This document shows, piece by piece, positions 54,178 to 63,353 of a stretch of DNA of 64,000 nucleotides. This DNA is from Bacteroidota bacterium (lineage in GTDB: Bacteria; Bacteroidota; Ignavibacteria; Ignavibacteriales; Ignavibacteriaceae), in the NCBI GenBank assembly GCA_020161395.1, contig JAIUOE010000004.1, positions 124,001-188,000 on the forward strand, in the 5' to 3' direction. The stretch's first letter is position 1, and each line of letters begins with the position of its first letter. A model generated the notes under the pieces. It ran no database searches. It was not told the origin of the DNA and worked only from the letters and a program-made list of their open reading frames with translations. Both the position numbers and the translations under genes were made by a program.

Positions 54178-54882
54178 TTATTTTTGTAAATTGAAGTGTA
54201 CCGGAAACCGGTAAGGTAATTTTATGATGTTTCCTGAAACGAAATTGAAGTTTCGAAAAACAGAGAGGAGCAGGTCACCCACCTCTTCAGGCTTGATGAG
54301 TGTATCAAAATCAATGTCTGTCATCCAGCTTCTGTTCGCAGGTGTATCAATAATGAATGGAGCTATCCCGTTTACGCTGAGATTTATGGCTCTCCCCTCT
54401 TCGGATCCGGTTTCAACCAGGTGTGAAAGGGCACTTTTGGAAGCGCCATAAACGGATTTTCCGGCTTCACCTGCGAAAGCGGTATAAGCTGAAGTAAATA
54501 TTGCAGAGCCTCCTGCACATTTCGCAACCTTGTGTTTGAACTCCCGCAGAATATTGAAATTTGCTGTGAAGTTCATGGAAAACATTTTTTGGAGGTCCTG
54601 GTCGGTGGTTTCTTCAATCATTTTACCACCAACGAAGCCCCCAACTGTACTAAACAGGAAAAGAAGCTTATCCTCTGCGGGATCCACAAATTCGAAAGCT
54701 TTTTTCACATTCGCAGAATCCGATAAATCACCGGTCACAATTTTTGTCACGGCAGGTAATTCATCTTCAGGCATGTGCAAATCGCACAAATAGAGATGAT
54801 CGAAATCACCCTTGAGAAGTGTTTTTACGACTCCTCTGCCGAGAGCACCTGAACTGCCGAAGATCAAAGCTTCTTTTCTCAT
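54178..54882 (-). CDS. Short-chain dehydrogenase/reductase family protein
   Basis: 234-residue NAD(P)-binding SDR: IFGSSGALGRGVVKTLL at the start (TGxxxGxG-like), NLSVNGIAPFII and the catalytic YGASK in GKSVYGASKSALSHLVE; Ser of the triad in FTSAYTA. Substrate unknown. It is followed 15 nt later by ExbB and precedes phosphofructokinase's end by 10 nt. Confidence 0.87.
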   Translation of the reverse strand: MRKEALIFGSSGALGRGVVKTLLKGDFDHLYLCDLHMPEDELPAVTKIVTGDLSDSANVKKAFEFVDPAEDKLLFLFSTVGGFVGGKMIEETTDQDLQKMFSMNFTANFNILREFKHKVAKCAGGSAIFTSAYTAFAGEAGKSVYGASKSALSHLVETGSEEGRAINLSVNGIAPFIIDTPANRSWMTDIDFDTLIKPEEVGDLLLSVFRNFNFVSGNIIKLPYRFPVHFNLQK

Positions 54883-54891
54883 TGTTAATAC

Positions 54892-56223
54892 CTACAAATT
54901 AGGGCTTGATTCGTCTTTCTCGCTTGACCCGGTCAGTTTCACTTTGCCATCTTTGATGTGTTTGTATAACATATCATTTTCGATGATATAATGAAACCTC
55001 TGAGTGAATTCATCGAGTGAAATACCACAGGTTGCTGCAAATTTTGCCAGTTCATGCGGATCATCGAAATCGGAATTTGTCAATCTCAGCATGTAGCGTC
55101 TTGCTATAAGGAACGATTCGTTTGAAGGATCAACCATCCTGATTTTTGTCTTCTTGGTCTTGGGATCAAGTATATCCTTGAAGAACAACGGAACGAATTT
55201 ACCTCCCTGAATCGAGACCATCGCCGCATTTCCACCATTCAGAATAAACTGAGCCGCAGAGTATCCAAGATCGCGCGTGTATTCCATGTCGAAAGGTATC
55301 GGATCTGCGCACCGTAACTCGTAACCAATATTTTTGGCAACCACAGTTACTTTGTGACCAAATTCTTTGAGCCGTTCCTGAACTTTTGATTTTAGAATCT
55401 CACCAAGATTTACTTCTGCAATTCTAAGATTGTCATGGGCATCTCTTTCCACTTCACCCAATGCAATCAGGTCATTAGGATCCAGATGTTCCACAAGACC
55501 TTCAGCAAGGATGGCTACACCGTCCATTTTTCCATAGCTGATTCTCTTGATTATGGCACCGACAAGAAGATCGATAACATGATCAAGTTTGATAGTTGTA
55601 GATGGAAATTCTTCGGGTATGAGGGTAAGGGTTGCACCTGCAGCTTTTCCTATTCCGAGAGCCAGGTGACCGGCTTTTCTTCCCATGGTAACAACAAAGT
55701 ACCATCTGGATGTGGTCTGTGCATCCACCATAAGATTTTTAACGATCTCAACTCCAATGTGACGGGCTGTCTGAAATCCAAAGGTTGGAATTCCATGAGG
55801 CAGGTCAAGATCGTTGTCAATGGTTTTTGGGACATGAACAACTCTGATTCTCCCTGCAGCCATTTCTTCAACTTTCATTGCAGAATAAGCTGTATCATCA
55901 CCACCAATAGTGATTAATTTGTCAACATTTAACCGGAGGAGAGAGGTTACTGTATTTTCAAGATGTTTTTTATTTTTGGTCGGATTAGCTCTCGATATAC
56001 CAATAAAAGATCCGCCTCTAAAGTGTATTCTGCTCACATCATCGATTGAAAGTGGCTGGCAGTGCCCTATCTCACCATCCATAATCCACTGAAAACCGTC
56101 CTTGATTCCAATTACATCTATTCCTTCAACTGCGGCTCTGATGGTCGCGCTGCTTATCACACTGTTGATTCCCGGAGCCGGTCCGCCACCAACCAGTATG
56201 GCTAATTTTTTAGGAGCTATCAT
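54892..56223 (-). CDS. 6-phosphofructokinase, probably PPi-dependent
   Basis: Phosphorylates fructose 6-phosphate. 443 residues. IGGDDTAYSA (Asp109-Asp110-Thr111) and VPKTIDND (Lys133) replace the GGDGS and PGTIDND of ATP-dependent PfkA; Asp and Lys at these places are the recognised signature of the pyrophosphate-dependent, reversible enzyme. GGGPAPGINSV is the phosphate-donor loop. The C-terminal extension (about 90 residues beyond the core) carries no domain I know. Its stop is 10 nt from SDR. Confidence 0.9.
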   Translation of the reverse strand: MIAPKKLAILVGGGPAPGINSVISSATIRAAVEGIDVIGIKDGFQWIMDGEIGHCQPLSIDDVSRIHFRGGSFIGISRANPTKNKKHLENTVTSLLRLNVDKLITIGGDDTAYSAMKVEEMAAGRIRVVHVPKTIDNDLDLPHGIPTFGFQTARHIGVEIVKNLMVDAQTTSRWYFVVTMGRKAGHLALGIGKAAGATLTLIPEEFPSTTIKLDHVIDLLVGAIIKRISYGKMDGVAILAEGLVEHLDPNDLIALGEVERDAHDNLRIAEVNLGEILKSKVQERLKEFGHKVTVVAKNIGYELRCADPIPFDMEYTRDLGYSAAQFILNGGNAAMVSIQGGKFVPLFFKDILDPKTKKTKIRMVDPSNESFLIARRYMLRLTNSDFDDPHELAKFAATCGISLDEFTQRFHYIIENDMLYKHIKDGKVKLTGSSEKDESSPNL

Positions 56224-56251
56224 TCTTGTGTCCTTGTGTTGGTTAGAACTT

Positions 56252-58120
56252 CTATTTGTTTAAGATGATCTTGATCGTATCGTAGTATCCGGCTTGCCTG
56301 ATTCTAACTAAATATACACCGCTCGACATTTGGGTGGTTCCGATGCTTATTTGGTTATAACCTGTTTTGACATTCTCAACACTTTTTGAAAATACGATCT
56401 CTCCCAATGTGTTGAACAACGAGATTTCCACAGGACTTTCGTCACTGAGAACAAAAGACAATTTAAACTCACCATTGAAGGGATTCGGGTAACTCTTTAC
56501 CTCGAATGAATTAATGGACTTTTTTTTTAAGTCGGATCCTTCGGATTCGACTGAATTTACCGCCGAAGGTGACAAACCCCTGTTAAGTGAGATCATCACA
56601 GCATCCGCACTCAGCAGTTCACCCGTTGAGAGACCGGTATTCGAGAGAGTAACACAGTTTCTCTCGCCTGCTTTTAAAAAGTAATCGCCCAGTTTATTCC
56701 ATCTGCGGAAATTAACATCATTTTGGTTAAGTCGCACATTAACAGGATTTCCTGATGAGTCAGTAACGGAATACCAGGCAGAATCGGTTCTGTTCACGGA
56801 TGTGACATTGAAGGCATAAATTTCATAGAACCCGTCTGCAGGTACATTAAAAAAGTACTTTACCGAAGCCGGCGAAGTATTATCAGTATAAATGGAGGGA
56901 CCATTATAACCGAATACATTGCTTGAAGTCCATGTGCCTGTTCGAACAGCTCTGCTCAGGTCATTAATTTCAATTATCTGAAAAAGCGATCTCCACGATG
57001 AGGTGGAATGAGGTGGATAATTTGGTGTCTGATATAAATTTTGTTTGATATACGGGAAAACAGAACCGAGGTCAGTAAAATACCAGATTGCATTACCTTT
57101 GAATCCCTTGGTTCGGGTTACATTCACAAAATTAGTAATTTCCTGATTTGAAATTGTATTTCCGTTTGGAGAAATTGCAAACGCCGGATAAACTTTATTT
57201 ATATCGGGGACAATCTGTGTTATATAATTCAATATAGATGAAAAGGAAGTGGAAGTCCCAACATATGACTGTACCTGAACATTATCAACAGATCCGTCAG
57301 AAAGCCATCCTATCCAGTCCTGACAAAATGTGTTATATGAGGTATAGCTCCCTGAAGCATAGAGGGATGGTGCATTTGAAATATTGATGTGCGGATTTAT
57401 CGCTTTAATCGAATCGCGGGTACGCAACATGAACTGATTCAGATTATTTGCCCTCCAGCGAATCCATGATGTATCAGAAACTGTGGTTGGAGGAGGATTT
57501 CCATTGTTCTGGGCTCGGTACAGGCTGTCTGTATAGGGATCATAACCATAGGAAAGACTTGAATATCTTATTCGGTCAAGTTCAATTCCGTCAACATCAT
57601 AATTTCGTGCAATTTCGGTACACATGGCTATCAGAAAATTCTGGACTTCGGGCTTGGTGTGAATCATCCAGTAGAAGTTTGAGCCGTCCACTTCCCCGCC
57701 GTCATTTCTGCGGGCTACCCAGTCAGGGTGATTCTGGAATATCGGTCCCTTTACTCCGGGAGGCTGGTTACCGGTCCATCCTCCAACAAATCCATATTCA
57801 AACCAGGCTTCGATATGAAGCCCTCTTTTATGTCCTTCAACTATGGCTTCAGCAAGGATGTCTCTCCCCTGGTAAGTCGGGTCGATGTAGGTTCCGGTCT
57901 CCCGAAAGAATACATCACTTTTCCAGAGGGGATATCCCCTGCTCCAGACATTTACAAAAACAGTATTAAAATTATTGGCAGCAAGACTGTCCATGGCTTT
58001 CGCCAGCACTTCCTTGCTCGATAAACTGTTTCTCGCAAGCCATGTTCCTCTAAATTCCTGAGCACTGAGGTTAATCAGAATCAGTACGAAAAAAAGAGGG
58101 AGAAAAAGAGATTTTCGCAT
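56252..58120 (-). CDS. Secreted GHL10-type glycoside hydrolase with golvesin-like and T9SS sorting domains
   Basis: 622 residues after choosing ATG 58120 (its A is the last base of the pcrA stop TGATG); a longer open frame reads pcrA in another register. Signal peptide 1-20 (SLFLPLFFVLILINLSAQ). DUF187/GHL10 TIM barrel: EFRGTWLA, NFNTVFVNVWSRG, LHIEAWFEYG, DGIELDRIRYSS with candidate acidic residues. A golvesin/xanthan-lyase-like carbohydrate-binding domain follows at about 360-500 (FFNVPADGFYEIY, ADAVMISLNRG), then SYPNPFNGEFKL and a type IX sorting domain. Probably degrades a surface or environmental glycan. Confidence 0.87.
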   Translation of the reverse strand: MRKSLFLPLFFVLILINLSAQEFRGTWLARNSLSSKEVLAKAMDSLAANNFNTVFVNVWSRGYPLWKSDVFFRETGTYIDPTYQGRDILAEAIVEGHKRGLHIEAWFEYGFVGGWTGNQPPGVKGPIFQNHPDWVARRNDGGEVDGSNFYWMIHTKPEVQNFLIAMCTEIARNYDVDGIELDRIRYSSLSYGYDPYTDSLYRAQNNGNPPPTTVSDTSWIRWRANNLNQFMLRTRDSIKAINPHINISNAPSLYASGSYTSYNTFCQDWIGWLSDGSVDNVQVQSYVGTSTSFSSILNYITQIVPDINKVYPAFAISPNGNTISNQEITNFVNVTRTKGFKGNAIWYFTDLGSVFPYIKQNLYQTPNYPPHSTSSWRSLFQIIEINDLSRAVRTGTWTSSNVFGYNGPSIYTDNTSPASVKYFFNVPADGFYEIYAFNVTSVNRTDSAWYSVTDSSGNPVNVRLNQNDVNFRRWNKLGDYFLKAGERNCVTLSNTGLSTGELLSADAVMISLNRGLSPSAVNSVESEGSDLKKKSINSFEVKSYPNPFNGEFKLSFVLSDESPVEISLFNTLGEIVFSKSVENVKTGYNQISIGTTQMSSGVYLVRIRQAGYYDTIKIILNK

Positions 58121-60303
58121 CAATTCTGAACCTTCAATTTCGCAAACTTCAGCATGAGTTGTTTCATGTTGTTGCCGTCGAAAACAACGGTCACTTTTTG
58201 GTTTTCGCCGGTACCGATAACGGAAATTACCTTGCCAAGACCAAACTGCTCGTGAAAGACTCTGCTTCCCTGTTTGATCAGAGATTTTTGATGCTCCCAA
58301 TCCACATAACCGATTGATTGGAATTTCTGGATGATTTTCTCTTTTTTTGTCTTTCTGCCTTTACGGTTCTGACTTGCATCCTCTTCTTTTAGAAGTGTTG
58401 TTGCTATTTCATTGATAAACATCGATCTGTTTTCGTAGGCAACTTCACCAAATCTGTACCGGGCTCTTGCATGCGAGAGGTAAACCTTGGTTTTTGCCCT
58501 CGTAACAGCAACATAAAACAATCTGCGTTCCTCTTCAACAGTTGCCTCGGGCGAAAATTTCGTTGATAACGGGAAAAGCTGTTCTTCGAGACCGGAAACA
58601 AATACCACAGGAAATTCCATTCCTTTTGAACTGTGAACAGTCATTAACCGGATAGCATTCTCAGATTCATCGATTCCGTCGAGGTCGGTCATCAGGTTAA
58701 CAATTCTTAAATATTCTTCAATGGATGCTTCAGGATATTTCTTGGAAAATTCCGAAATCGAGAGAAGGAATTCATTCAGATTGTCGATTTTATCGAGAGA
58801 TTCATGCGTGGTCTCTTCATTGAACAGTCTCTGAAGCTCCAATTCAGCTACGAGCGCATGGGTCAGTTCGCCGACAGATAATTTATCACGAAGAATGATG
58901 TACTTGTCGAGCAGAATCTTGAAGTTTTTCACATTCTTCTGGATTCTCTCTTTAATGTCAATCACCTCAAACACTCTGCCCATGGTTTCAAACAGGGTCA
59001 CTTCGTGTTTTTTGGAGAAAGTGATCATTCTTTTTATGGTGGTCATGCCGATTCCCCTTTGCGGGAAATTCATAATCCTGAGAAGACTTTCCTCATCTTT
59101 GGGATTTATAATCACTTTCAGATAAGCGATGAGGTCTTTAATTTCTCTTCTCTTATAGTATTCTATACCGCCATAAATTTTGAAGGGGATACCTTCTTCC
59201 ACGAACACATCTTCAAAGGCACGGCACTGATTGTTGGTCCTGTAAAGGATCGCAAAATCACAATAGGAGTATTTGTTATCTGCAATCTCGTCTTTTATAA
59301 ATTTCGCAAGCTGATAAGCTTCATCTTTTTCATCCGAGCATTTTATGAGGGAGAGATGCTCCCCTTCCTCCAACTCAGTATATAACTTCTTCGGGATGTA
59401 ACTTTCATTTTTGGAAATTATTTCTTCACCGGCTCTAACAATCTGTTCAGTGAAACGGTAGGTTTTGTCCAGTGGAAAAACTTTAGTCCGGGTGAAATCA
59501 TCTTTAAAACTGTGGATATTCGATGGTTTGGCACCTCTCCAACTGTAAATACTCTGGGAATCATCACCGATCGCGCATATTTTACCGGCTTTCGAACAGA
59601 GTATTTTTATAATCTCATACTGAGCCGTATTGGTTTCCTGAAACTCATCGAAAATAAAATAATCGAATTTCTTCTTGTACTTGTTGTAGGCTTTTTTGTT
59701 ATTCAGCAACAATTCCAAAGGCTTGAGCGTCAAATCTTCAAGGTCCATCGAATCATTCTCAAGAATTTTTCGCTGGTATTCCTGATACACTCTGATAAAT
59801 TTGTCTTCAACTGACGATCTGTCCTCTTTTTTAAGGAGGTCAGCCGGAAATGTCATAACATTTTTAAGGTAGCTGATCTTTCTTGTTACATCGCGAGGAT
59901 TTAGTGCTTCACTGTTTATGTTAAAATCATCGATGATGTTCGTAACCAGCGATTCAGAATCTTCTGTGTCGTAAATTGAAAAACTTGTGGAGTAACCGAT
60001 TTGTTTTGCTTCAACTCGTAGAATCTTTGCCATAACGGACTGGAAAGTGCCAACCCAGGGAAATTCAAGGTCTTTTTTACCGAGAAGTTCTCTGACTTTG
60101 TTCTTTAAATCTGTTGCTGCTTTGTTTGTAAAGGTAACGCAAAGAATAGTCTCAGGATCAACTCCCTGATCCAAAAGATAAGCTAATTTGTATGTTACGA
60201 CCTTTGTTTTACCGGTTCCGGGTCCTGCTATTACAACATGTGGACCACTGTTATATTCTACGATTGCTTTTTGTTGCGCGTTGAGAGTATCAAGTAAAGC
60301 CAT
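58120..60303 (-). CDS. pcrA: UvrD/PcrA-type ATP-dependent DNA helicase
   Basis: Superfamily 1A 3'-5' helicase, 727 residues, acting in nucleotide excision repair and replication restart. Motif I GPGTGKTKVVTYKL, Ia CVTFTNKAATDLK, III/IV AIGDDSQSIYSWRG, V LMTVHSSKGMEFPVVF, VI VAVTRAKTKVYLSHA. The C-terminal Tudor-like RNA polymerase-binding tail (VFHEQFGLGKVISV) points to PcrA/UvrD rather than Rep. Preceded by a clear candidate promoter 27-58 nt upstream. Confidence 0.94.
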   Translation of the reverse strand: MALLDTLNAQQKAIVEYNSGPHVVIAGPGTGKTKVVTYKLAYLLDQGVDPETILCVTFTNKAATDLKNKVRELLGKKDLEFPWVGTFQSVMAKILRVEAKQIGYSTSFSIYDTEDSESLVTNIIDDFNINSEALNPRDVTRKISYLKNVMTFPADLLKKEDRSSVEDKFIRVYQEYQRKILENDSMDLEDLTLKPLELLLNNKKAYNKYKKKFDYFIFDEFQETNTAQYEIIKILCSKAGKICAIGDDSQSIYSWRGAKPSNIHSFKDDFTRTKVFPLDKTYRFTEQIVRAGEEIISKNESYIPKKLYTELEEGEHLSLIKCSDEKDEAYQLAKFIKDEIADNKYSYCDFAILYRTNNQCRAFEDVFVEEGIPFKIYGGIEYYKRREIKDLIAYLKVIINPKDEESLLRIMNFPQRGIGMTTIKRMITFSKKHEVTLFETMGRVFEVIDIKERIQKNVKNFKILLDKYIILRDKLSVGELTHALVAELELQRLFNEETTHESLDKIDNLNEFLLSISEFSKKYPEASIEEYLRIVNLMTDLDGIDESENAIRLMTVHSSKGMEFPVVFVSGLEEQLFPLSTKFSPEATVEEERRLFYVAVTRAKTKVYLSHARARYRFGEVAYENRSMFINEIATTLLKEEDASQNRKGRKTKKEKIIQKFQSIGYVDWEHQKSLIKQGSRVFHEQFGLGKVISVIGTGENQKVTVVFDGNNMKQLMLKFAKLKVQN

Positions 60304-60329
60304 ACCACCTTTTGATTTTTTTTGAGTTA

Positions 60330-60361
60330 CAAATATACGAATTTTTTCGCTCTTTTTGAAA
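60330..60361 (-). promoter_or_regulatory. Candidate Bacteroidota-type promoter of pcrA
   Basis: On the - strand TTTC (60361-60358), 20 nt, then TATATTTG (60337-60330), a perfect TAnnTTTG box 26 nt before the ATG at 60303, embedded in AT-rich TTCG-TATATTTGTAA as is usual for this group. Lies between the dnaK terminator and pcrA. Confidence 0.6.
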
Positions 60362-60406
60362 GGTAAAGGGTATGCACGACGAAGGGTAAAATGAGGGTGA
60401 GTAATT

Positions 60407-60438
60407 AAATAAAGAGGCTACCTTGATTCAGCAGCCTC
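60407..60438 (-). terminator. Rho-independent terminator of dnaK
   Basis: On the - strand GAGGCTGC (60438-60431) and GTAGCCTC (60421-60414) pair around a 9-nt loop (8 bp including one G-T), followed by TTTATTTAATT. It lies 45 nt after the dnaK stop, before the pcrA promoter. A smaller GACAG-AAAA-CTGTC hairpin is at 60467-60480 directly after the stop. Confidence 0.65.
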
Positions 60439-60482
60439 CTGGAATATTTTGAATTACGGGAAGTCAGACAGAAAACTGTCGA

Positions 60483-62396
60483 TTAAACTTCCTTAAACTC
60501 TGCATCTTCAACATTTTTTTCTTTCCCGCCGGTCTCTCCACCTGGTTGCTGTGCACCCTGGTTGAAGTTGGCTCCCATATTCGGGTCTGCGGGACCTTGC
60601 TGGGCATAAAGTGTCTGAGAGATTTCAGTCCATGTTTTTTGGAACTGGTCCAGAGCCGATTTTATTTGCTCCGTATTTTCCGTTTTCACGGCATCTTCGA
60701 GTCTTGTGATCTCAGCCTCAAGCTTGCTTTTCTGATCGGGAGTAATCTTATCCTTCAGTTCGTCCATCTGCTTTTTTGTCTGGAAGATCATATTTTCAGC
60801 AAGATTCTTTGCTTCGATCAATTCTTTTTTCTTCTTGTCTTCTGCAGCGTGTTCCTGAGCACTCTTTTTCATCTTTTCGATATCATCCTGACTCAAGCCA
60901 CCGGATCCGGTTATCTTAATCGATTGCTCTTTGCCGGTGCCTTTGTCTTTTGCAGAAACATGAAGGATTCCGTTGGCATCGATATCGAAGCTTACTTCGA
61001 TCTGAGGCACTCCTCTTGGAGCCGGTGGAATACCATCGAGGTTGAATCTTCCCAAAGACCTGTTATCAGAAGCCATCGGACGCTCACCCTGCAGCACATG
61101 TATCTCAACGGAAGGCTGGCTGTCTGATGCGGTTGAAAACACTTCAGTCTTTTTGGTCGGGATAGTGGTATTTGCCTGAATCATTGTTGTCATTACGCCA
61201 CCCAGGGTCTCGATACCAAGTGAAAGCGGAGTAACATCAAGAAGCAATACATCTTTTACATCACCACTAAGAACACCACCCTGAATTGATGCACCAATAG
61301 CCACCACTTCATCAGGGTTCACACCTTTGTGAGGTTCTTTTCCAAAAAGTGCCTTCACCATCTCCTGAACTGCTGGTACACGGGTTGAACCACCTACAAG
61401 TATAACTTCGTCAATCTCACTTTTCGAGACTCCGGCGTCTTTAATCGCCTGCTCGCAGGGCAGTTTTGTGCGGTCAATAAGGTCACCAACCAGGTTCTCA
61501 AATTTAGCTCTTGTTATGGTGTGAACCAGGTGTTTTGGGCCATCCTGAGTCGCAGTAATAAAAGGAAGGTTTACATCAGTCGACACGGAAGACGACAATT
61601 CAATCTTCGCTTTTTCCGATGCTTCTTTCAGTCTCTGTAAAGCCATCGGATCGTTTCTCAAGTCGATGCCCTCTTCTTTCTTGAATTCATCCGCGAGATA
61701 GTCAATCAGTCTCTGATCAAAATCATCGCCACCGAGGTGGGTGTCACCATTGGTGGATTTCACTTCAAATACACCATCACCGATGGTAAGTATGGAGATA
61801 TCAAATGTACCACCGCCAAGATCGTACACAGCAACAGTCTCTTCTTTCCCTTTTTTATCGAGACCGTAAGCCAGTGCTGCTGCTGTAGGCTCATTTATGA
61901 TTCTGCGTACTTTCAAGCCTGCAATCTCGCCGGCATCTTTTGTTGCCTGTCTTTGCGCATCATTAAAGTAGGCAGGAACCGTGATCACTGCTTCTGTAAC
62001 TTCCTGACCCAGGTAATCCTCAGCAGTTTTCTTCATCTTCTGAAGAATCATTGCACTAATTTCCTGGGGTGAATACTGCTTGTCGTCGATATTAACTCTG
62101 GCGGTTCTGTCGTCACCCGGTACGATCTGATATGGCACTTTATGTGATTCGTCAGTAACCTCATCAACTCTTCTTCCCATGAATCTCTTGATTGAGAAGA
62201 TTGTTTTCTTCGGGTTGGTTATTGCTTGTCTTTTAGCTGCCTGGCCGACAAGTCTGTCGCCGGTTTTAGAAAAAGCCACAACAGATGGTGTGGTTCTTGT
62301 TCCTTCTGCATTTGGGATTACTACAGGCTCATTGCCTTCCATAACCGAAACGCAGGAATTTGTGGTACCTAAATCAATTCCTATGATTTTTCCCAT
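60483..62396 (-). CDS. dnaK: Chaperone DnaK (Hsp70)
   Basis: 637 residues, standard length. ATPase motifs [60 protein letters not shown]; substrate-binding domain from about residue 390, lid helices from about 510, C-terminal acidic tail DAEFKEV. AAGGAG sits 8 nt before the ATG. No grpE or dnaJ is next to it, no CIRCE element (TTAGCACTC repeat) is upstream. Transcribed divergently from birA; see the TGTCA repeats. Confidence 0.98.
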   Translation of the reverse strand: MGKIIGIDLGTTNSCVSVMEGNEPVVIPNAEGTRTTPSVVAFSKTGDRLVGQAAKRQAITNPKKTIFSIKRFMGRRVDEVTDESHKVPYQIVPGDDRTARVNIDDKQYSPQEISAMILQKMKKTAEDYLGQEVTEAVITVPAYFNDAQRQATKDAGEIAGLKVRRIINEPTAAALAYGLDKKGKEETVAVYDLGGGTFDISILTIGDGVFEVKSTNGDTHLGGDDFDQRLIDYLADEFKKEEGIDLRNDPMALQRLKEASEKAKIELSSSVSTDVNLPFITATQDGPKHLVHTITRAKFENLVGDLIDRTKLPCEQAIKDAGVSKSEIDEVILVGGSTRVPAVQEMVKALFGKEPHKGVNPDEVVAIGASIQGGVLSGDVKDVLLLDVTPLSLGIETLGGVMTTMIQANTTIPTKKTEVFSTASDSQPSVEIHVLQGERPMASDNRSLGRFNLDGIPPAPRGVPQIEVSFDIDANGILHVSAKDKGTGKEQSIKITGSGGLSQDDIEKMKKSAQEHAAEDKKKKELIEAKNLAENMIFQTKKQMDELKDKITPDQKSKLEAEITRLEDAVKTENTEQIKSALDQFQKTWTEISQTLYAQQGPADPNMGANFNQGAQQPGGETGGKEKNVEDAEFKEV

Positions 62397-62523
62397 TTTT
62401 ATTCTCCTTTTCGTAAATTGTTTTTCAAATCTGTTTTTTTTCTAATTGACTATACACTACAAAAAGCGTACCAAACTGTTTTTCAGCTCAAAAACCAGCT
62501 TTTTGTAATCAAAAATTATTACA

Positions 62524-62562
62524 TTGTCATAAAACATGTCGTTTTATATGACATATTGTCAC
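62524..62562. promoter_or_regulatory. Cluster of TGTCA/TGACA half-sites between dnaK and birA
   Basis: In 39 bp: TTGTCAT (62524-62530), ATGTCG (62536-62541), ATGACAT (62548-62554), TTGTCAC (62556-62562). ATGTC and GACAT make a 5-bp inverted repeat, and TGACA-TAT-TGTCA (62549-62561) a perfect palindrome. It ends 14 nt before the birA ATG and has AAAGGA behind it. Looks like an operator for an unknown regulator; BirA itself has no DNA-binding domain here. Confidence 0.35.
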
Positions 62563-62576
62563 ACAAAGGATTTTAT

Positions 62577-63353
62577 ATGTTCGCTATTGAAGAGTTTGAT
62601 ATCAAACTTGAAACTGATTTTATCGGAAGAAATTTCATCTATCTGGACGAAACGGAATCAACCAACAGGTTTGTTCTGAACAGTGCAAATAATGTAAAGT
62701 ATGATGGTTCTGTTGTTTTGGCTGAATTTCAAACTGCCGGCAGAGGAAGACTTGACAGGAAATGGGTTTCGAGCCGGGAGCAAAACCTGACCTTCACCAT
62801 TTTGGTCGATCTTAAAGAGAGATCCATTACTCACCCGCAGTTGTTGAATTTTGTAGCTTCTCTTGTTGTTGCACGCTCGATAGAAAACCTCCACCTTATT
62901 AAAACGAATTTAAAATGGCCCAACGATGTACTCGTCGGGAGCAAGAAAGTTGCCGGGATACTTTGTGAGTCTGTCTCCCAGGGCAGCAGGATCAGTAAAG
63001 TGGCGGTTGGAATTGGTGTTAATGTAAACCAGGCAAATTTTGCATCAGGTTATCTGACCGAACCTACTTCTGTCAGAATGGAACTAAAGCAAACTGTCTC
63101 CCGCGAACGACTGCTTGCAGAAATTCTCAATAATTTTGAGTACACACTCGCCCGGCTGGAAGAGGAACCGAATCAGATAGTTGCAGAATGGAAACAATTC
63201 TGTAAAATGCTCGGTGACAAAGTGACCGTAAAAGCCGGTGAAGAAGAGTTTACGGGGCTCTTCACTGATGTGAGCGAAGAAGGTCATATCATTCTGATTG
63301 ATAATTTTGAGGATAAAAAAACAATCACATTTGGTGATGTCTCTGCCATATGA
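62577..63353 (+). CDS. birA: Biotin--[acetyl-CoA-carboxylase] ligase without regulatory domain
   Basis: Attaches biotin to carrier lysines such as EAMKM in the acyl-CoA carboxylase subunit encoded here. 258 residues from ATG 62577, chosen by AAAGGA 7 nt upstream; the longer frame from 62418 reads AT-rich promoter DNA. Motifs DETESTNRFVL, AGRGRLDRKW (biotinyl-AMP site), LKWPNDVLV, KKVAGIL. No N-terminal winged helix, so not a repressor. It ends in an ATGA overlap with coaX, the usual partner. Confidence 0.94.
   Translation: MFAIEEFDIKLETDFIGRNFIYLDETESTNRFVLNSANNVKYDGSVVLAEFQTAGRGRLDRKWVSSREQNLTFTILVDLKERSITHPQLLNFVASLVVARSIENLHLIKTNLKWPNDVLVGSKKVAGILCESVSQGSRISKVAVGIGVNVNQANFASGYLTEPTSVRMELKQTVSRERLLAEILNNFEYTLARLEEEPNQIVAEWKQFCKMLGDKVTVKAGEEEFTGLFTDVSEEGHIILIDNFEDKKTITFGDVSAI

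Noticed and set aside
55435-55917. 160-codon + strand open frame opposite phosphofructokinase
   Set aside because: Shadow of a well supported gene; no ribosome site or domain, unlikely composition.
58121-58300. N-terminal extension of the GHL10 frame into pcrA
   Set aside because: The 60 added residues read pcrA in another register, whereas ATG 58120 starts a clean signal peptide.
60546-61127. 193-codon + strand open frame opposite dnaK
   Set aside because: Antisense shadow of the highly conserved dnaK; composition is Cys/Phe/Leu-rich and no family signature appears.
62418-62576. 53-residue N-terminal extension of BirA
   Set aside because: Reads AT-rich promoter sequence; ATG 62577 has AAAGGA and matches the ligase family start. 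It is not a winged-helix repressor domain.
62397-62576. CIRCE/HrcA element upstream of dnaK
   Set aside because: The TTAGCACTC-N9-GAGTGCTAA repeat was looked for and is absent; only TGTCA-type repeats are present.
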